Shown one piece after another: positions 1-7,969 of a stretch of 33,973 nt of DNA. Origin of the DNA: Sphingomonas sp. CCH9-E2 (GTDB taxonomy: Bacteria > Pseudomonadota > Alphaproteobacteria > Sphingomonadales > Sphingomonadaceae); assembly GCF_001557215.1 (NCBI RefSeq), contig NZ_LSJM01000006.1, forward strand, positions 1 to 33,973, read 5' to 3'. The translations under genes were made by a program, and so were the position numbers. Each line of letters begins with the position of its first letter. Within the stretch, counting starts at the first letter, position 1. The notes below the pieces were generated by a model that was not told the DNA's origin, searched no databases, and was given only the letters and a program-made list of their open reading frames with translations.

Positions 1-6
1 GGGCGG

Positions 7-52
7 CCCCTCCGTCAGCTTCGCTGCCACCTCCCCTGCGGGGCAGGGGAGG
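7..52. repeat. REP-like palindromic intergenic repeat, copy 1
   Basis: This GC-rich element lies just downstream of the esterase stop codon. It contains a perfect 9-bp stem (30-38 pairing with 44-52, loop CGGGG) next to a small AGC-TTC-GCT hairpin at 18-26. The same arrangement, in the opposite orientation and with a few differences, is at 33921-33967. It could also help end transcription of the minus-strand xyl operon, but there is no T-tract. Its identity as a dispersed repeat is inferred from the two copies here. Confidence 0.6.
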
Positions 53-59
53 AATGCTG

Positions 60-1943
60 CTACTCCACCACCAGTTCGAACGAGGTCGGCGTCATGTTCG
101 CCGCGTCGTAGAGGTTCACCACCGGCGTATCGGCCCAGGCATAGCGGATCCGCGTCACCGGCTGGCCATCGCCCAGCACCCGGACCTTGCCGCCCTCGAC
201 CCGTGCCGCCGCAAAGCGACAGTTCTGCGCGCATAGTTCGAACCCGATCGGCGCGCCGCTCCAGCTGGTCAGCGCGCCCTCGACGCCACTGAACGACACC
301 ACCACATCGCCACCATCGCGCCGCGCCGACACCGCCTGCGGCCCCGGCTTGCCCAGCGCTGCGCGCGCGAGGCGCTTGCCCAGTTCGTTCTTGTCGCCGG
401 GATGAATGTCGGTGCGCGACCCCAGGTCGATCGCGGAGACCAGCGCCGTCCCCGGCGTTGCCGCGACCGCGCGGCGCTGTTCGTCGCGCAGCTTGCCCCA
501 GCCACTCTCGACCGGCGCGCTCGCCGGCGCGCCATAGCCCGCCAGCCCGACCACCAGCACCGGCAGCGCCGGATCGCTCGACTGGCGGCGATACCCGTCG
601 ATCAGACCGCGCAGCCGCACGTCATAGCCGGTCTGCCCGGCATCGCTTTCACCCTGATACCAGGCGACGCCGCGCAGCCCGATCCCGCCCAGCGGCGCGA
701 CCATCGCATTGCCGATCAGGCCAAGGCCCGCGATAGTGTCCCATGGCGGACGCGGCGGCGTGCCCTTGGCGGCCGAGATCCAGTAGCGCCACTGGTCGCC
801 CAACGGGATGCTCGATCCATCGGACAGGGTGAGCTTCAGCCGCTCGGCCGGACCCATGAAGCCGCCGGTGCCATAGCTGTTCCACACCGCGACGACGACC
901 TCGTTCGCCCCGGCCTTCCAGTAGCCTCCCGGCACCTTGTAATCGCGCGGGTTGGACCAGCCGAAGCTGTTGCCGACCGGCTTGCCATTGACGAACGCCT
1001 GATCGCCATCGTCGATGATGCCCAGCGACACGGTCGCGCCGCCGCGCGCCTGCTCCGCCGTCAGCGTGACCGTGCGGCGAAACCACACCCAGCCGGTAAA
1101 GCCGCGCAGCGCCGGTTCGTCCAGGCTGTCCCACGGTCCCACGCCCGCAATCGGCGACCATGTGACCGCATCGGGCGTGCGCCACGGTTCGACCTTGTCC
1201 TGCGTCCGCCACCACTCGATCCAGCGTGGCGCGAATGCGGTGTTCGCGGCGAGCGGGTCTCGGTCATAGGTTTCGAGCAAGGCGGCATCCTGCGCGCCAT
1301 AGATGCTGCGCGTCGCGACCGGATCGAGCCAGGCGCGGATCGCGGTGCCGCCCCAGGTCGCGTCGATCAGCCCGATCGCAACCCCCGGCTCGGCCTTGCG
1401 CAACTCGCGCGCCATGTACCAGCAGGCGGCGGAGAATTCGGGTGCGGTGTCGCGCGTTGATGCCTGCCAGCTGGCCGCCTCGGCAAACTTCCGCAAGGGC
1501 CGCGCGGACGTCGCCTTGGGCACGGTCAGCAGGCGCAGCATCGGATCGGCGGCGCCGTTCATCTGATTGTCGAAATCGAGCGCGCGGCGGACGGGCATCT
1601 CCATGTTCGACTGGCCCGAGCACAGCCAGACATCGCCGACCATTACGTCCTTGGCCTCGACCGCAGCATCGAGCGTCGCGGCGCGCAGCAGATAGGGACC
1701 GCCCGCCTTCATCGCCGGGAAGGTTGCGCGCCACTGGCCATCCTTGCCCGCCTCGGCCTGGGCGATCATGTCGCCGAGCGTGACGGTCAGCGACAGCCCG
1801 GGCGCGGCCTCGCCCTCGACGATGATCGGCTTGTCACGCTGCAGCACGCCCTGGTCGCCGATGGCCGGACCGAAACTGAGCTGCGCCGTCGCGGGCAGGG
1901 GGAAGAGCGCGGTCGCGCCGAGCAGGACCGCCGCGATCCTCAT
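60..1943 (-). CDS. secreted sialate O-acetylesterase-like SGNH esterase
   Basis: This 627-residue enzyme is predicted to remove acetyl groups from carbohydrates in the periplasm or outside the cell. Residues 1-20 form a signal peptide ending in ATA-Q. The SGNH serine is Ser112 in a GQSNM block, a WYQGESD block follows near the middle, and the Asp-x-His pair is D512-I-H514. A beta-sandwich resembling glycosidase sugar-binding domains (about residues 270-390) interrupts the catalytic domain, as is usual in this family. The start overlaps the xylC stop in ATGA, so it is translationally coupled as the last gene of the xyl operon. The family name is sialate esterase, but in a xylose operon an acetyl-xylan or other hemicellulose esterase role is more plausible; that is inference. 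It occupies the position of xylD in Caulobacter. Confidence 0.85.
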   Translation of the reverse strand: MRIAAVLLGATALFPLPATAQLSFGPAIGDQGVLQRDKPIIVEGEAAPGLSLTVTLGDMIAQAEAGKDGQWRATFPAMKAGGPYLLRAATLDAAVEAKDVMVGDVWLCSGQSNMEMPVRRALDFDNQMNGAADPMLRLLTVPKATSARPLRKFAEAASWQASTRDTAPEFSAACWYMARELRKAEPGVAIGLIDATWGGTAIRAWLDPVATRSIYGAQDAALLETYDRDPLAANTAFAPRWIEWWRTQDKVEPWRTPDAVTWSPIAGVGPWDSLDEPALRGFTGWVWFRRTVTLTAEQARGGATVSLGIIDDGDQAFVNGKPVGNSFGWSNPRDYKVPGGYWKAGANEVVVAVWNSYGTGGFMGPAERLKLTLSDGSSIPLGDQWRYWISAAKGTPPRPPWDTIAGLGLIGNAMVAPLGGIGLRGVAWYQGESDAGQTGYDVRLRGLIDGYRRQSSDPALPVLVVGLAGYGAPASAPVESGWGKLRDEQRRAVAATPGTALVSAIDLGSRTDIHPGDKNELGKRLARAALGKPGPQAVSARRDGGDVVVSFSGVEGALTSWSGAPIGFELCAQNCRFAAARVEGGKVRVLGDGQPVTRIRYAWADTPVVNLYDAANMTPTSFELVVE

Positions 1944-2818
1944 GCGATATGCGCTCGGGCCAGGGGGTGGCCGGGGACGCGCGCCTCGAACGCGAACAGG
2001 TCGCCGGCATGCGGCTGGGCGGTGCGCTCCTCGGCGCTCAATCCCTTGGCGGCGGTGGTGACGTAGAGCGTCGTCAGCCCATCGCCTCCAAACGCCAGCT
2101 TGGTGACATTGGCGACCGGCAGTCGGACGAACTCGATCTCGCGCCCGGTCGGATCGAAGCGGCGCGCGCCGTGCCCGGCGAAGAAGCCGACCCAGATATT
2201 GCCCTCGGCATCGGTGATCGACCCGTCGGGATAGCCTTCATCGACGGTGAAGGTCAGGAAGGGTTGAACCGCGCTGAGCGACCCATCGTCATGCAGCGCA
2301 GCCTGCCAGATTCGCCGCCCGATCGTGTCGGTGAAATAGATGCGGTCGCCAGCGGGTGACACTGCGGGGCCGTTGGTGATGCTCACCGGGCCGGGGCCGA
2401 CCCGGTCGAGCTGTCCGGCATCGAGGCGGTAGAAATGTCCGGTCGCGGCACTCTCGGCATTGTCCATCGACCCGAACCACACGCGGCCCTGCGCGTCGGT
2501 GCAGGCGTCGTTGAGGCGGTTGCCCGGCAGATCCGGCTCGACCGTGCGCCAGAAGGTGAAGGCGCGCGTATCGGGGTCGATCCAGTGTAGCCCGCTCTGC
2601 AACCCGCACAGCAACCGGCCATTATCGGCGGGCAGCGCCCAGCCGATCTCGCCCGGCGCATCCGCGCTGGTCAGCGCACCCGAAGCGGGGTCGAAGCGGT
2701 GGAGCTTCTTCCCCTTGATATCGACGAACCACAGGCAGCCGCGCTGCGCATCCCACACCGGACCTTCGCCCAGCGTCGCGCCGAGGCGCGCGGCGACCCG
2801 CACTTCGCTTATCGCCAT
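1940..2818 (-). CDS. xylC: D-xylono-1,4-lactonase (SMP-30/gluconolactonase family)
   Basis: This 292-residue cytoplasmic beta-propeller is predicted to hydrolyse D-xylonolactone to D-xylonate, the second Weimberg step. The N-terminal LGEGPVWD segment, the RLNDACTDAQGRVWFGSMD stretch and the YPDGSITDAEGNIWVGFF stretch are the usual metal-binding blocks of SMP-30 lactonases. I chose ATG at 2818 (MAISEVRV), which overlaps the xylB stop by 10 bases; an in-frame TTG lies at 2833. The gene sits directly after xylB and overlaps the esterase start by four bases. Order and neighbours match Caulobacter xylC. A lactonase for another aldonolactone, such as L-arabinonolactone, cannot be excluded from sequence alone. 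Confidence 0.85.
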   Translation of the reverse strand: MAISEVRVAARLGATLGEGPVWDAQRGCLWFVDIKGKKLHRFDPASGALTSADAPGEIGWALPADNGRLLCGLQSGLHWIDPDTRAFTFWRTVEPDLPGNRLNDACTDAQGRVWFGSMDNAESAATGHFYRLDAGQLDRVGPGPVSITNGPAVSPAGDRIYFTDTIGRRIWQAALHDDGSLSAVQPFLTFTVDEGYPDGSITDAEGNIWVGFFAGHGARRFDPTGREIEFVRLPVANVTKLAFGGDGLTTLYVTTAAKGLSAEERTAQPHAGDLFAFEARVPGHPLARAHIA

Positions 2819-3567
2819 CCAGCATCCACCCAATAGTTATGCGCAGTGCACATGCGCGCGTCGTCGCTGGCGAGGAAGGTCGCCATCGCCGCGATGTCCG
2901 CCGGCTGGATCCGGCCCTTCAGCGCCTGCGCGGCGACGATCTCCGCCTCGCCCTCCGGCGTGTACCATTTCTCCTGCCGCGGCGTCTGGACGTTGCCGGG
3001 GACGATGGTGCAGGCGCGGATGCCATGCGGGCCGAGCTCGCGCGCAAGGCTGCGGGTCAGCCCCTCGATCGCGGCCTTGGCGGTCTGGTACAGCGTGAGG
3101 TCGGGCAGGCCGAGATGCCAGCTGATCGATCCGAAATTGATGATGACGCCGTGCCCGGCTTCCTTCATCCCCGGGATCACCGCCTGCGCCGCGAAGAACA
3201 GATGGCGCAGATTGACCGCCATCCGCTCGTCCCAATAGGCCGGCGTCACCTCCTCGATCCCGTGGCGGTCGTCGCTCGCGGCATTGTTGAGCAAGATGTC
3301 GACCGCGCCGCGCTCCGCGATGATCCCGCCGAGGCACGACTGCAGCGCTGCGACATCGGTCAGGTCGCAACGCGCGAAGTGCGGCGCGTGGATCGCGTCC
3401 GGGGTCAGCCGCGCGCTCAGCGCTTCGCCGGCCGCGGTCTGCACGTCGACAAAGGTGACCCGCGCGCCCTGCGCCACAAACGCCTCGACCAGGCCTTCGC
3501 CGATGCCGGACGCACCGCCGGTGATCAGGACATGTTTGTCACGCAGGCTGGGATAGATGGCGCGCAT
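2809..3567 (-). CDS. xylB: D-xylose 1-dehydrogenase (NAD+), SDR family
   Basis: This 252-residue short-chain dehydrogenase is predicted to oxidise D-xylose to D-xylonolactone with NAD+, the first Weimberg step. The Rossmann motif TGGASGIG is at residues 16-23, the NNAAS motif near 94-98, serines at 147 and 149, and the catalytic pair Tyr160-x3-Lys164. Several stretches, including AIYPSL near the N-terminus, GSISWHLGL, EKWYTPEGEA and the C-terminal DAGWR, look almost identical to my memory of Caulobacter XylB. I chose ATG at 3567 because the AIYPSL start is conserved; the frame stays open to 3597. It follows xylA by 33 bases. xylB here is the Caulobacter name and is not xylulokinase. Confidence 0.9.
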   Translation of the reverse strand: MRAIYPSLRDKHVLITGGASGIGEGLVEAFVAQGARVTFVDVQTAAGEALSARLTPDAIHAPHFARCDLTDVAALQSCLGGIIAERGAVDILLNNAASDDRHGIEEVTPAYWDERMAVNLRHLFFAAQAVIPGMKEAGHGVIINFGSISWHLGLPDLTLYQTAKAAIEGLTRSLARELGPHGIRACTIVPGNVQTPRQEKWYTPEGEAEIVAAQALKGRIQPADIAAMATFLASDDARMCTAHNYWVDAGWR

Positions 3568-3600
3568 CGTGGCCGCTCCGCTGGATTTCTGCAGCAACCC

Positions 3601-5034
3601 TCAATCCCCCGAATAGACCGTTTTGACGGTCGTATAGAATTCGACCGCAGCGAAACCCTGTTCGCGCGCGCCATAGCTCGACTTGCGGGTGCCGCCGAAC
3701 GGCACGTGATAATCGACGCCGGCGGTCGGCAGATTGACCATCACCATGCCGGCGCGGATCCGCTTGCGGAAATCGCGGGCATATTTGTGGCTGGTGGTGA
3801 CGACGCCCGACGACAGGCCGAACTCGCCCTGGTTGGCAATCTCCAGCGCATGCTCGTAATCCTTGGCGCGGACGGTAGAGACGACCGGGCCGAACACCTC
3901 CTCGCGGTTGATCGTCATGTCGGGATCGGTGTCGGCGATGAGCGTCGGCGCCATGAAATAGCCGGGCGTGTCGAGCTTGAGCGGGTCGGGTCCGCCGCTG
4001 GCAACGCGGCCGCCCTCTTCGATCGCCTTTCGGACATAGCGGAGATTCTGTTCGAACTGGCTTTCGCTCGATGCCGGGCCGACCTGGGTGTCGGCGGCGA
4101 GGGCGGGGCCGACCTTGAGCGCCTTGGCGCGCTCGGCGAGCGCGGCGACGAAGCGGTCGTGGATTGCGTCCTCGACGATTACCCGGCTCGATGCGGTGCA
4201 GCGCTGACCGGTCTGGAAGAAGCCGCCGTCCAGCGCGATTGCCACCGCCTTGTCGAGATCGGCGTCCGCCAGCACGACCAGCGGGTTCTTGCCGCCCATT
4301 TCGAGCTGCACCCGCGCCTGCCGCATCATCGCGGCCATGCCGACCTTCGCGCCGACGCCCTGCGATCCGGTAAAGCTGATCGCATCGACCTGCGGATGAT
4401 CGACGATCGCCTGGCCGACGCCGCCCTGGCCGAGCACCAGATTGAACACGCCGGCCGGCGCGCCGCATTCCTGAATGATGTCGGCCAATGCGCTCGCCAT
4501 CGCCGGGGTCACATTGGCAGGCTTCATCACCACGGTGTTGCCGAAGGCGAGTGCCGGGGCGGCCTTCCACGCCGGAATCGCGATCGGGAAGTTCCACGGC
4601 GTGATCAGCCCGACCACGCCCACCGCCTCGCGATAGGTCGCGACATCAAGGCCGGGGCGCGTCGATTCGAGCGTCAGGCCGTGGCGGCGCAGCGCCTCAC
4701 CGCCGAAATAGCGGAAAATCCGCGCGGCGCGCATCACTTCGCCCATGCCCTCGGCGCGGGTCTTGCCCTCTTCCCGCGCGAGCAGTTCGCCAAGCTCGGC
4801 GGCGCGCGCCATGATCGTCGCGCCGACCTTGTCGAGCAGATCGGCGCGCACTTCCGGCGACGCTGCGGCCCAGCCCGGCTGCGCGGCGCGGGCGGCCTGC
4901 ACCGCCTGATCTACCACCGCCGCATCGCCCGCAGCAAAGGTCGCGACCACCTCATCGGTGTTCGACGGGTTGCGGCTCTCCAGCGGGGTGTCGACCGCGA
5001 CGCGCTCGCCGTTGATCAGATGGGTCAGCTTCAT
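3601..5034 (-). CDS. xylA: 2,5-dioxovalerate (alpha-ketoglutarate semialdehyde) dehydrogenase
   Basis: This 477-residue aldehyde dehydrogenase is predicted to oxidise alpha-ketoglutarate semialdehyde to alpha-ketoglutarate, the last Weimberg step feeding the TCA cycle. Visible motifs are TPWNFP with Asn148, the substrate-activating Glu245 in LEMGGKN, and the nucleophile Cys279 in GQRCTASS. Length equals the Caulobacter XylA length of about 478. It lies 26 bases after xylX and 33 bases before xylB in the same operon, which supports the specific substrate assignment; ALDH sequence alone would not. The symbol follows Caulobacter xylXABCD and must not be confused with xylose isomerase, which is also called xylA. 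Confidence 0.85.
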   Translation of the reverse strand: MKLTHLINGERVAVDTPLESRNPSNTDEVVATFAAGDAAVVDQAVQAARAAQPGWAAASPEVRADLLDKVGATIMARAAELGELLAREEGKTRAEGMGEVMRAARIFRYFGGEALRRHGLTLESTRPGLDVATYREAVGVVGLITPWNFPIAIPAWKAAPALAFGNTVVMKPANVTPAMASALADIIQECGAPAGVFNLVLGQGGVGQAIVDHPQVDAISFTGSQGVGAKVGMAAMMRQARVQLEMGGKNPLVVLADADLDKAVAIALDGGFFQTGQRCTASSRVIVEDAIHDRFVAALAERAKALKVGPALAADTQVGPASSESQFEQNLRYVRKAIEEGGRVASGGPDPLKLDTPGYFMAPTLIADTDPDMTINREEVFGPVVSTVRAKDYEHALEIANQGEFGLSSGVVTTSHKYARDFRKRIRAGMVMVNLPTAGVDYHVPFGGTRKSSYGAREQGFAAVEFYTTVKTVYSGD

Positions 5035-5060
5035 GATGCAAAGGTCCTGCTAGTCAGAGT

Positions 5061-6200
5061 TCAGATCCGGTCGGCAAGTCCGCGACGCACCAGGTCACGA
5101 ACAAGAACACCGATTCCAATTTCCCATATGGGGGCATTTTTCGACGTCGTCACGGTATTTGCGAGCGTACCAAGTCGCGACGAAGCGATCGTCACGCGAT
5201 CGCCCACCTTATGGGTGAAACCGCCACCCGGCACGTCGCGATCCTGGGTCGGCGCAAACAGGGTGCCGAGGAACAGCACGAAGCCGTCGGGATAGTGATG
5301 TTCGCTCATCGCCTGGCGCGCGATTTCCAGCGGGTCGCGGCTGATCTCGCTCATCCGGCTTGCACCCTCCAGCCTGAAGCCGTCGGTGCCCTCGATCGTC
5401 AGCGCGACATCGGCGCTGCGCACATCGTCGATGGTGAAGCCGTCGTCGAACATGCGGATGAACGGGCCGAGCGCACAGGACGCGGTATTGTCTTTGGCCT
5501 TGCCCAGCAGCAGCGCCGAGCGCCCCTCGAAATCGCGCAGATTGACGTCGTTGCCCAGCATCGCGCCGACCGCCTCGCCCCGGCGCGACATGGCCAGCAC
5601 GATTTCGGGTTCGGGATTGTTCCATCTCGAATCCGACCGCACCCCGATCGGGGCTTCATGGCCAACCGCCGACAGCACCGGCGACTTGGTGAAGATTTCC
5701 GCATCCGGGCCGATCGCGACCTCCAGATATTGCGACCACATGCCATCCTCAATCAGCGCGGCCTTGAGCGCCGCCGCCTCGTCCGACCCGGGTACGACCG
5801 ACCGGATGCCTCCGCCGATCCGCTCCTCCAGCCGTCCGCGGATCGCTGCCGCCTGGCTGGCGTCGCCGCGCGCCCGTTCCTCGATCACGCGCTCGATGGC
5901 CGATACGGCAAAGGTCACGCCCGCAGCCTTGATGCACTGCAAGTCGATCGGCGCGAGCAATGCCGTGCCCTCGGGCAATTGCGGGTCGGTCGCGTCCAGG
6001 TCGGCGATCCGCCGTCCGAATTCCGGCGTGGTCAGGCCACGGTCGATCGCTCCGGCGACGGTCGCGGCATGCGGAGTCAGGTCGAACAACGCACCATCGG
6101 CGATCAGCACCGGCACGGGGCCATCGCCCAGATCGACCCGTCCGAGGAAGCGGCCGGTCCGCCAATCCTCCGGCAATATTCCAGCCAGTGCGACCGTCAT
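5061..6200 (-). CDS. xylX: 2-keto-3-deoxy-D-xylonate dehydratase (fumarylacetoacetate hydrolase family)
   Basis: This 379-residue protein is predicted to dehydrate 2-keto-3-deoxy-D-xylonate to alpha-ketoglutarate semialdehyde in the cytoplasm. The C-terminal two thirds have FAH-fold features such as NNPEPEIVLAMS, GNDVNLRDFEGRS and a GFTHKVGDRVTI segment near the end. It is the first gene of the minus-strand xyl operon, with a purine-rich ribosome-binding stretch just before the ATG at 6200 and a LacI-type operator 30 bases upstream. It corresponds in position and size to Caulobacter xylX. The upstream dehydratase acting on xylonate (XylD) is not in this window, so the pathway is incomplete here. 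Confidence 0.85.
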   Translation of the reverse strand: MTVALAGILPEDWRTGRFLGRVDLGDGPVPVLIADGALFDLTPHAATVAGAIDRGLTTPEFGRRIADLDATDPQLPEGTALLAPIDLQCIKAAGVTFAVSAIERVIEERARGDASQAAAIRGRLEERIGGGIRSVVPGSDEAAALKAALIEDGMWSQYLEVAIGPDAEIFTKSPVLSAVGHEAPIGVRSDSRWNNPEPEIVLAMSRRGEAVGAMLGNDVNLRDFEGRSALLLGKAKDNTASCALGPFIRMFDDGFTIDDVRSADVALTIEGTDGFRLEGASRMSEISRDPLEIARQAMSEHHYPDGFVLFLGTLFAPTQDRDVPGGGFTHKVGDRVTIASSRLGTLANTVTTSKNAPIWEIGIGVLVRDLVRRGLADRI

Positions 6201-6229
6201 CCCTTTTACCTCTCCGACATCATTGCTCT

Positions 6230-6243
6230 TGATAGCGCTAACA
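6230..6243. promoter_or_regulatory. LacI-type operator (xylose box) in divergent xylX/GH43 promoter region
   Basis: The 14-mer TGATAGCGCTAACA is an inverted repeat centred on TAGCGCTA (6233-6240) with matching outer TG and CA. It lies between the divergent starts of xylX (6200) and the GH43 gene (6335). A partner site at 17500-17513 shares 12 consecutive bases on the opposite strand. From memory, the Caulobacter xylX promoter carries TGTTAGCGCTACCA, bound by the LacI-family repressor XylR. One site could control both directions. Confidence 0.8.
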
Positions 6244-6334
6244 TCATGCTCCTATGGAGGTGTCAAGCATCGCACGGAAAAAACGTCGATGCACGCGCGG
6301 GAAAGCCGTGCGAAGACGTGAGGAGAGGAGCGAA

Positions 6335-7969
6335 ATGAAGGGTTTTGCGCCATTGCTGGCCATGTTGCTTGCTGCACCCGCTGTTGCGCAGCAGAGCACG
6401 GCGCGATTCGATTTCGTCAGCTACACGGCGGAGTCAGCGCTACCTGCGCTCCCCGCCGGGCAGTTTGCAAATCCGGTGCTCCCGGGCTTTCGGCCCGACC
6501 CGTCGATCGTGAAGGTGGGGCAGGATTTCTATCTCGTCACCTCGACCTTTGCCTGGTTCCCCGGCATCCCGGTTTACCACAGCCGCGATCTGGTGAACTG
6601 GCGCCAGATCGGCAATGCGATCGACCGGCCGGAGATGCTCGACTTCAGCGGGCTGGCGCTCGACCGGGGCGTGTTCGCGCCGACGATCGAATATCATGAC
6701 GGCACCTATTACATCCTCAACACCTGCGTCGGATGTCGCGACAATTTCATGCTGACCGCCAAGAACCCGGCGGGGCCGTGGAGCGGGCCGCACTGGCTCA
6801 GCTTTGGCGGGATCGATCCGTCGATCTATTTCGAGGACGGCCGCGCCTGGATCGTCAACAATGACGCGCCGCCGGGACCGCCCGAATATGACGGCCACCG
6901 CGCGCTGTGGATGCAGGAAATCGACCTTTCCACCTTCAAGATGAAGGGGCCGCGCCACCTGCTCGTCGACAAGGGTGTCGATCCGTCGACCAAGCCGATC
7001 TGGGCCGAGGGGCCGCATATCTACAAGGTCGATCGCTGGTATTATCTCCTGGCGGCCGAAGGCGGCACGGCAGACCAGCATTCGCAGACCATCTATCGCT
7101 CCCGCACCCTGACCGGCCCGTACACACCCGGCCCGGTTAACCCGATCCTGACGCAACGCGACCTGCCCGAGGACCGCCCGAACCCGGTCCAGGCGACCGG
7201 CCACGCCGATTTCGTGAAGCTCGACGATGGCAGCTGGTGGGCGGTGTTCCTCGCCACCCGCCCGTTCCGGGGACAGGAGACATTGCTCGGGCGCGAAACC
7301 TTCCTGCTGCCGGTGACGTGGAAGGATGGCTGGCCGCTGATCCTGCCCGCGCGCACCCCTCTGCCCGCCAGCGTCGCGCGTCCGAACCTGCCCGCCTCGC
7401 CCGGCGAAGCGCGCGACTGGCGCGAGGAGTTCGATACGCCCAAACTCGCGCAGGACTGGCTGATGCTGCGCACGCCCAAGGACGCGCCGTGGTGGCGGAT
7501 CGCCGACGGCGCGCTGACGCTCGACGCACGGCCGGTCGCGGCGGGCGCGCTCGCCCAGCCGAGCTACATCGGCAAGCGGATGCAGCACCGCAAGGCGAGC
7601 TGGACCACGCGCGTGACCTTCGACCCCAAGGACGAGGCGCAGCGGGCGGGGCTGCTCGCGGTCGCCAATGAACATCATCTGTTGTTCGCTGGGCTTGAAG
7701 GCGACAAGCTCGTCGTGCGGCGACGGATTAGCAAGGACGAGCCCGATAATGGCGTCGTGATCGCATCGGTTCCGCGCGAAAGCGCAACCCAGGTCGAGCT
7801 GAAACTGAGCTTCGATGCGGGCACCGCTCAGGCCGAATGGCGCCCGGTTGGGACAACTGCATGGCGCAGCATCGCCAAGGACGTGGACGTGTCGCGCCTC
7901 GCCACGATCCATGCCGGGCTGTTCATGGGCCTGGTCGTCGGCCCGCACGCAGCGTCGGGAACGCCATGA
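6335..7969 (+). CDS. secreted GH43-family beta-xylosidase/arabinofuranosidase
   Basis: This 544-residue glycosidase is predicted to release xylose or arabinose from xylan-derived oligosaccharides. A signal peptide covers residues 1-19 (cut near AVAQ). The five-bladed catalytic domain shows the base Asp55 in RPDPSI, the pKa-modulating Asp161 in GGIDPSIYF and the acid Glu225 in WAEGPHIYK. From about residue 360 a concanavalin-like beta-sandwich follows, as in two-domain GH43 enzymes. ATG at 6335 is preceded by a strong AGGAGAGGAG ribosome-binding site at 6321-6330 and gives a proper signal peptide; the frame stays open to 6254. The stop overlaps the next start in ATGA. Exact substrate is inferred from the xylose genes next door. 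Confidence 0.88.
   Translation: MKGFAPLLAMLLAAPAVAQQSTARFDFVSYTAESALPALPAGQFANPVLPGFRPDPSIVKVGQDFYLVTSTFAWFPGIPVYHSRDLVNWRQIGNAIDRPEMLDFSGLALDRGVFAPTIEYHDGTYYILNTCVGCRDNFMLTAKNPAGPWSGPHWLSFGGIDPSIYFEDGRAWIVNNDAPPGPPEYDGHRALWMQEIDLSTFKMKGPRHLLVDKGVDPSTKPIWAEGPHIYKVDRWYYLLAAEGGTADQHSQTIYRSRTLTGPYTPGPVNPILTQRDLPEDRPNPVQATGHADFVKLDDGSWWAVFLATRPFRGQETLLGRETFLLPVTWKDGWPLILPARTPLPASVARPNLPASPGEARDWREEFDTPKLAQDWLMLRTPKDAPWWRIADGALTLDARPVAAGALAQPSYIGKRMQHRKASWTTRVTFDPKDEAQRAGLLAVANEHHLLFAGLEGDKLVVRRRISKDEPDNGVVIASVPRESATQVELKLSFDAGTAQAEWRPVGTTAWRSIAKDVDVSRLATIHAGLFMGLVVGPHAASGTP

Noticed and set aside
2839..5295. 818-residue plus-strand open frame antisense to xylB, xylA and xylX
   Set aside because: No domain or signal is recognisable, composition is Arg/Asp/His-rich as in GC-bias shadow frames, and the opposite strand holds well-supported enzymes.
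6436..6450. Third operator-like AGCGCTA inside the GH43 coding start
   Set aside because: Only the core matches; the outer TG and CA arms of the palindrome are missing.
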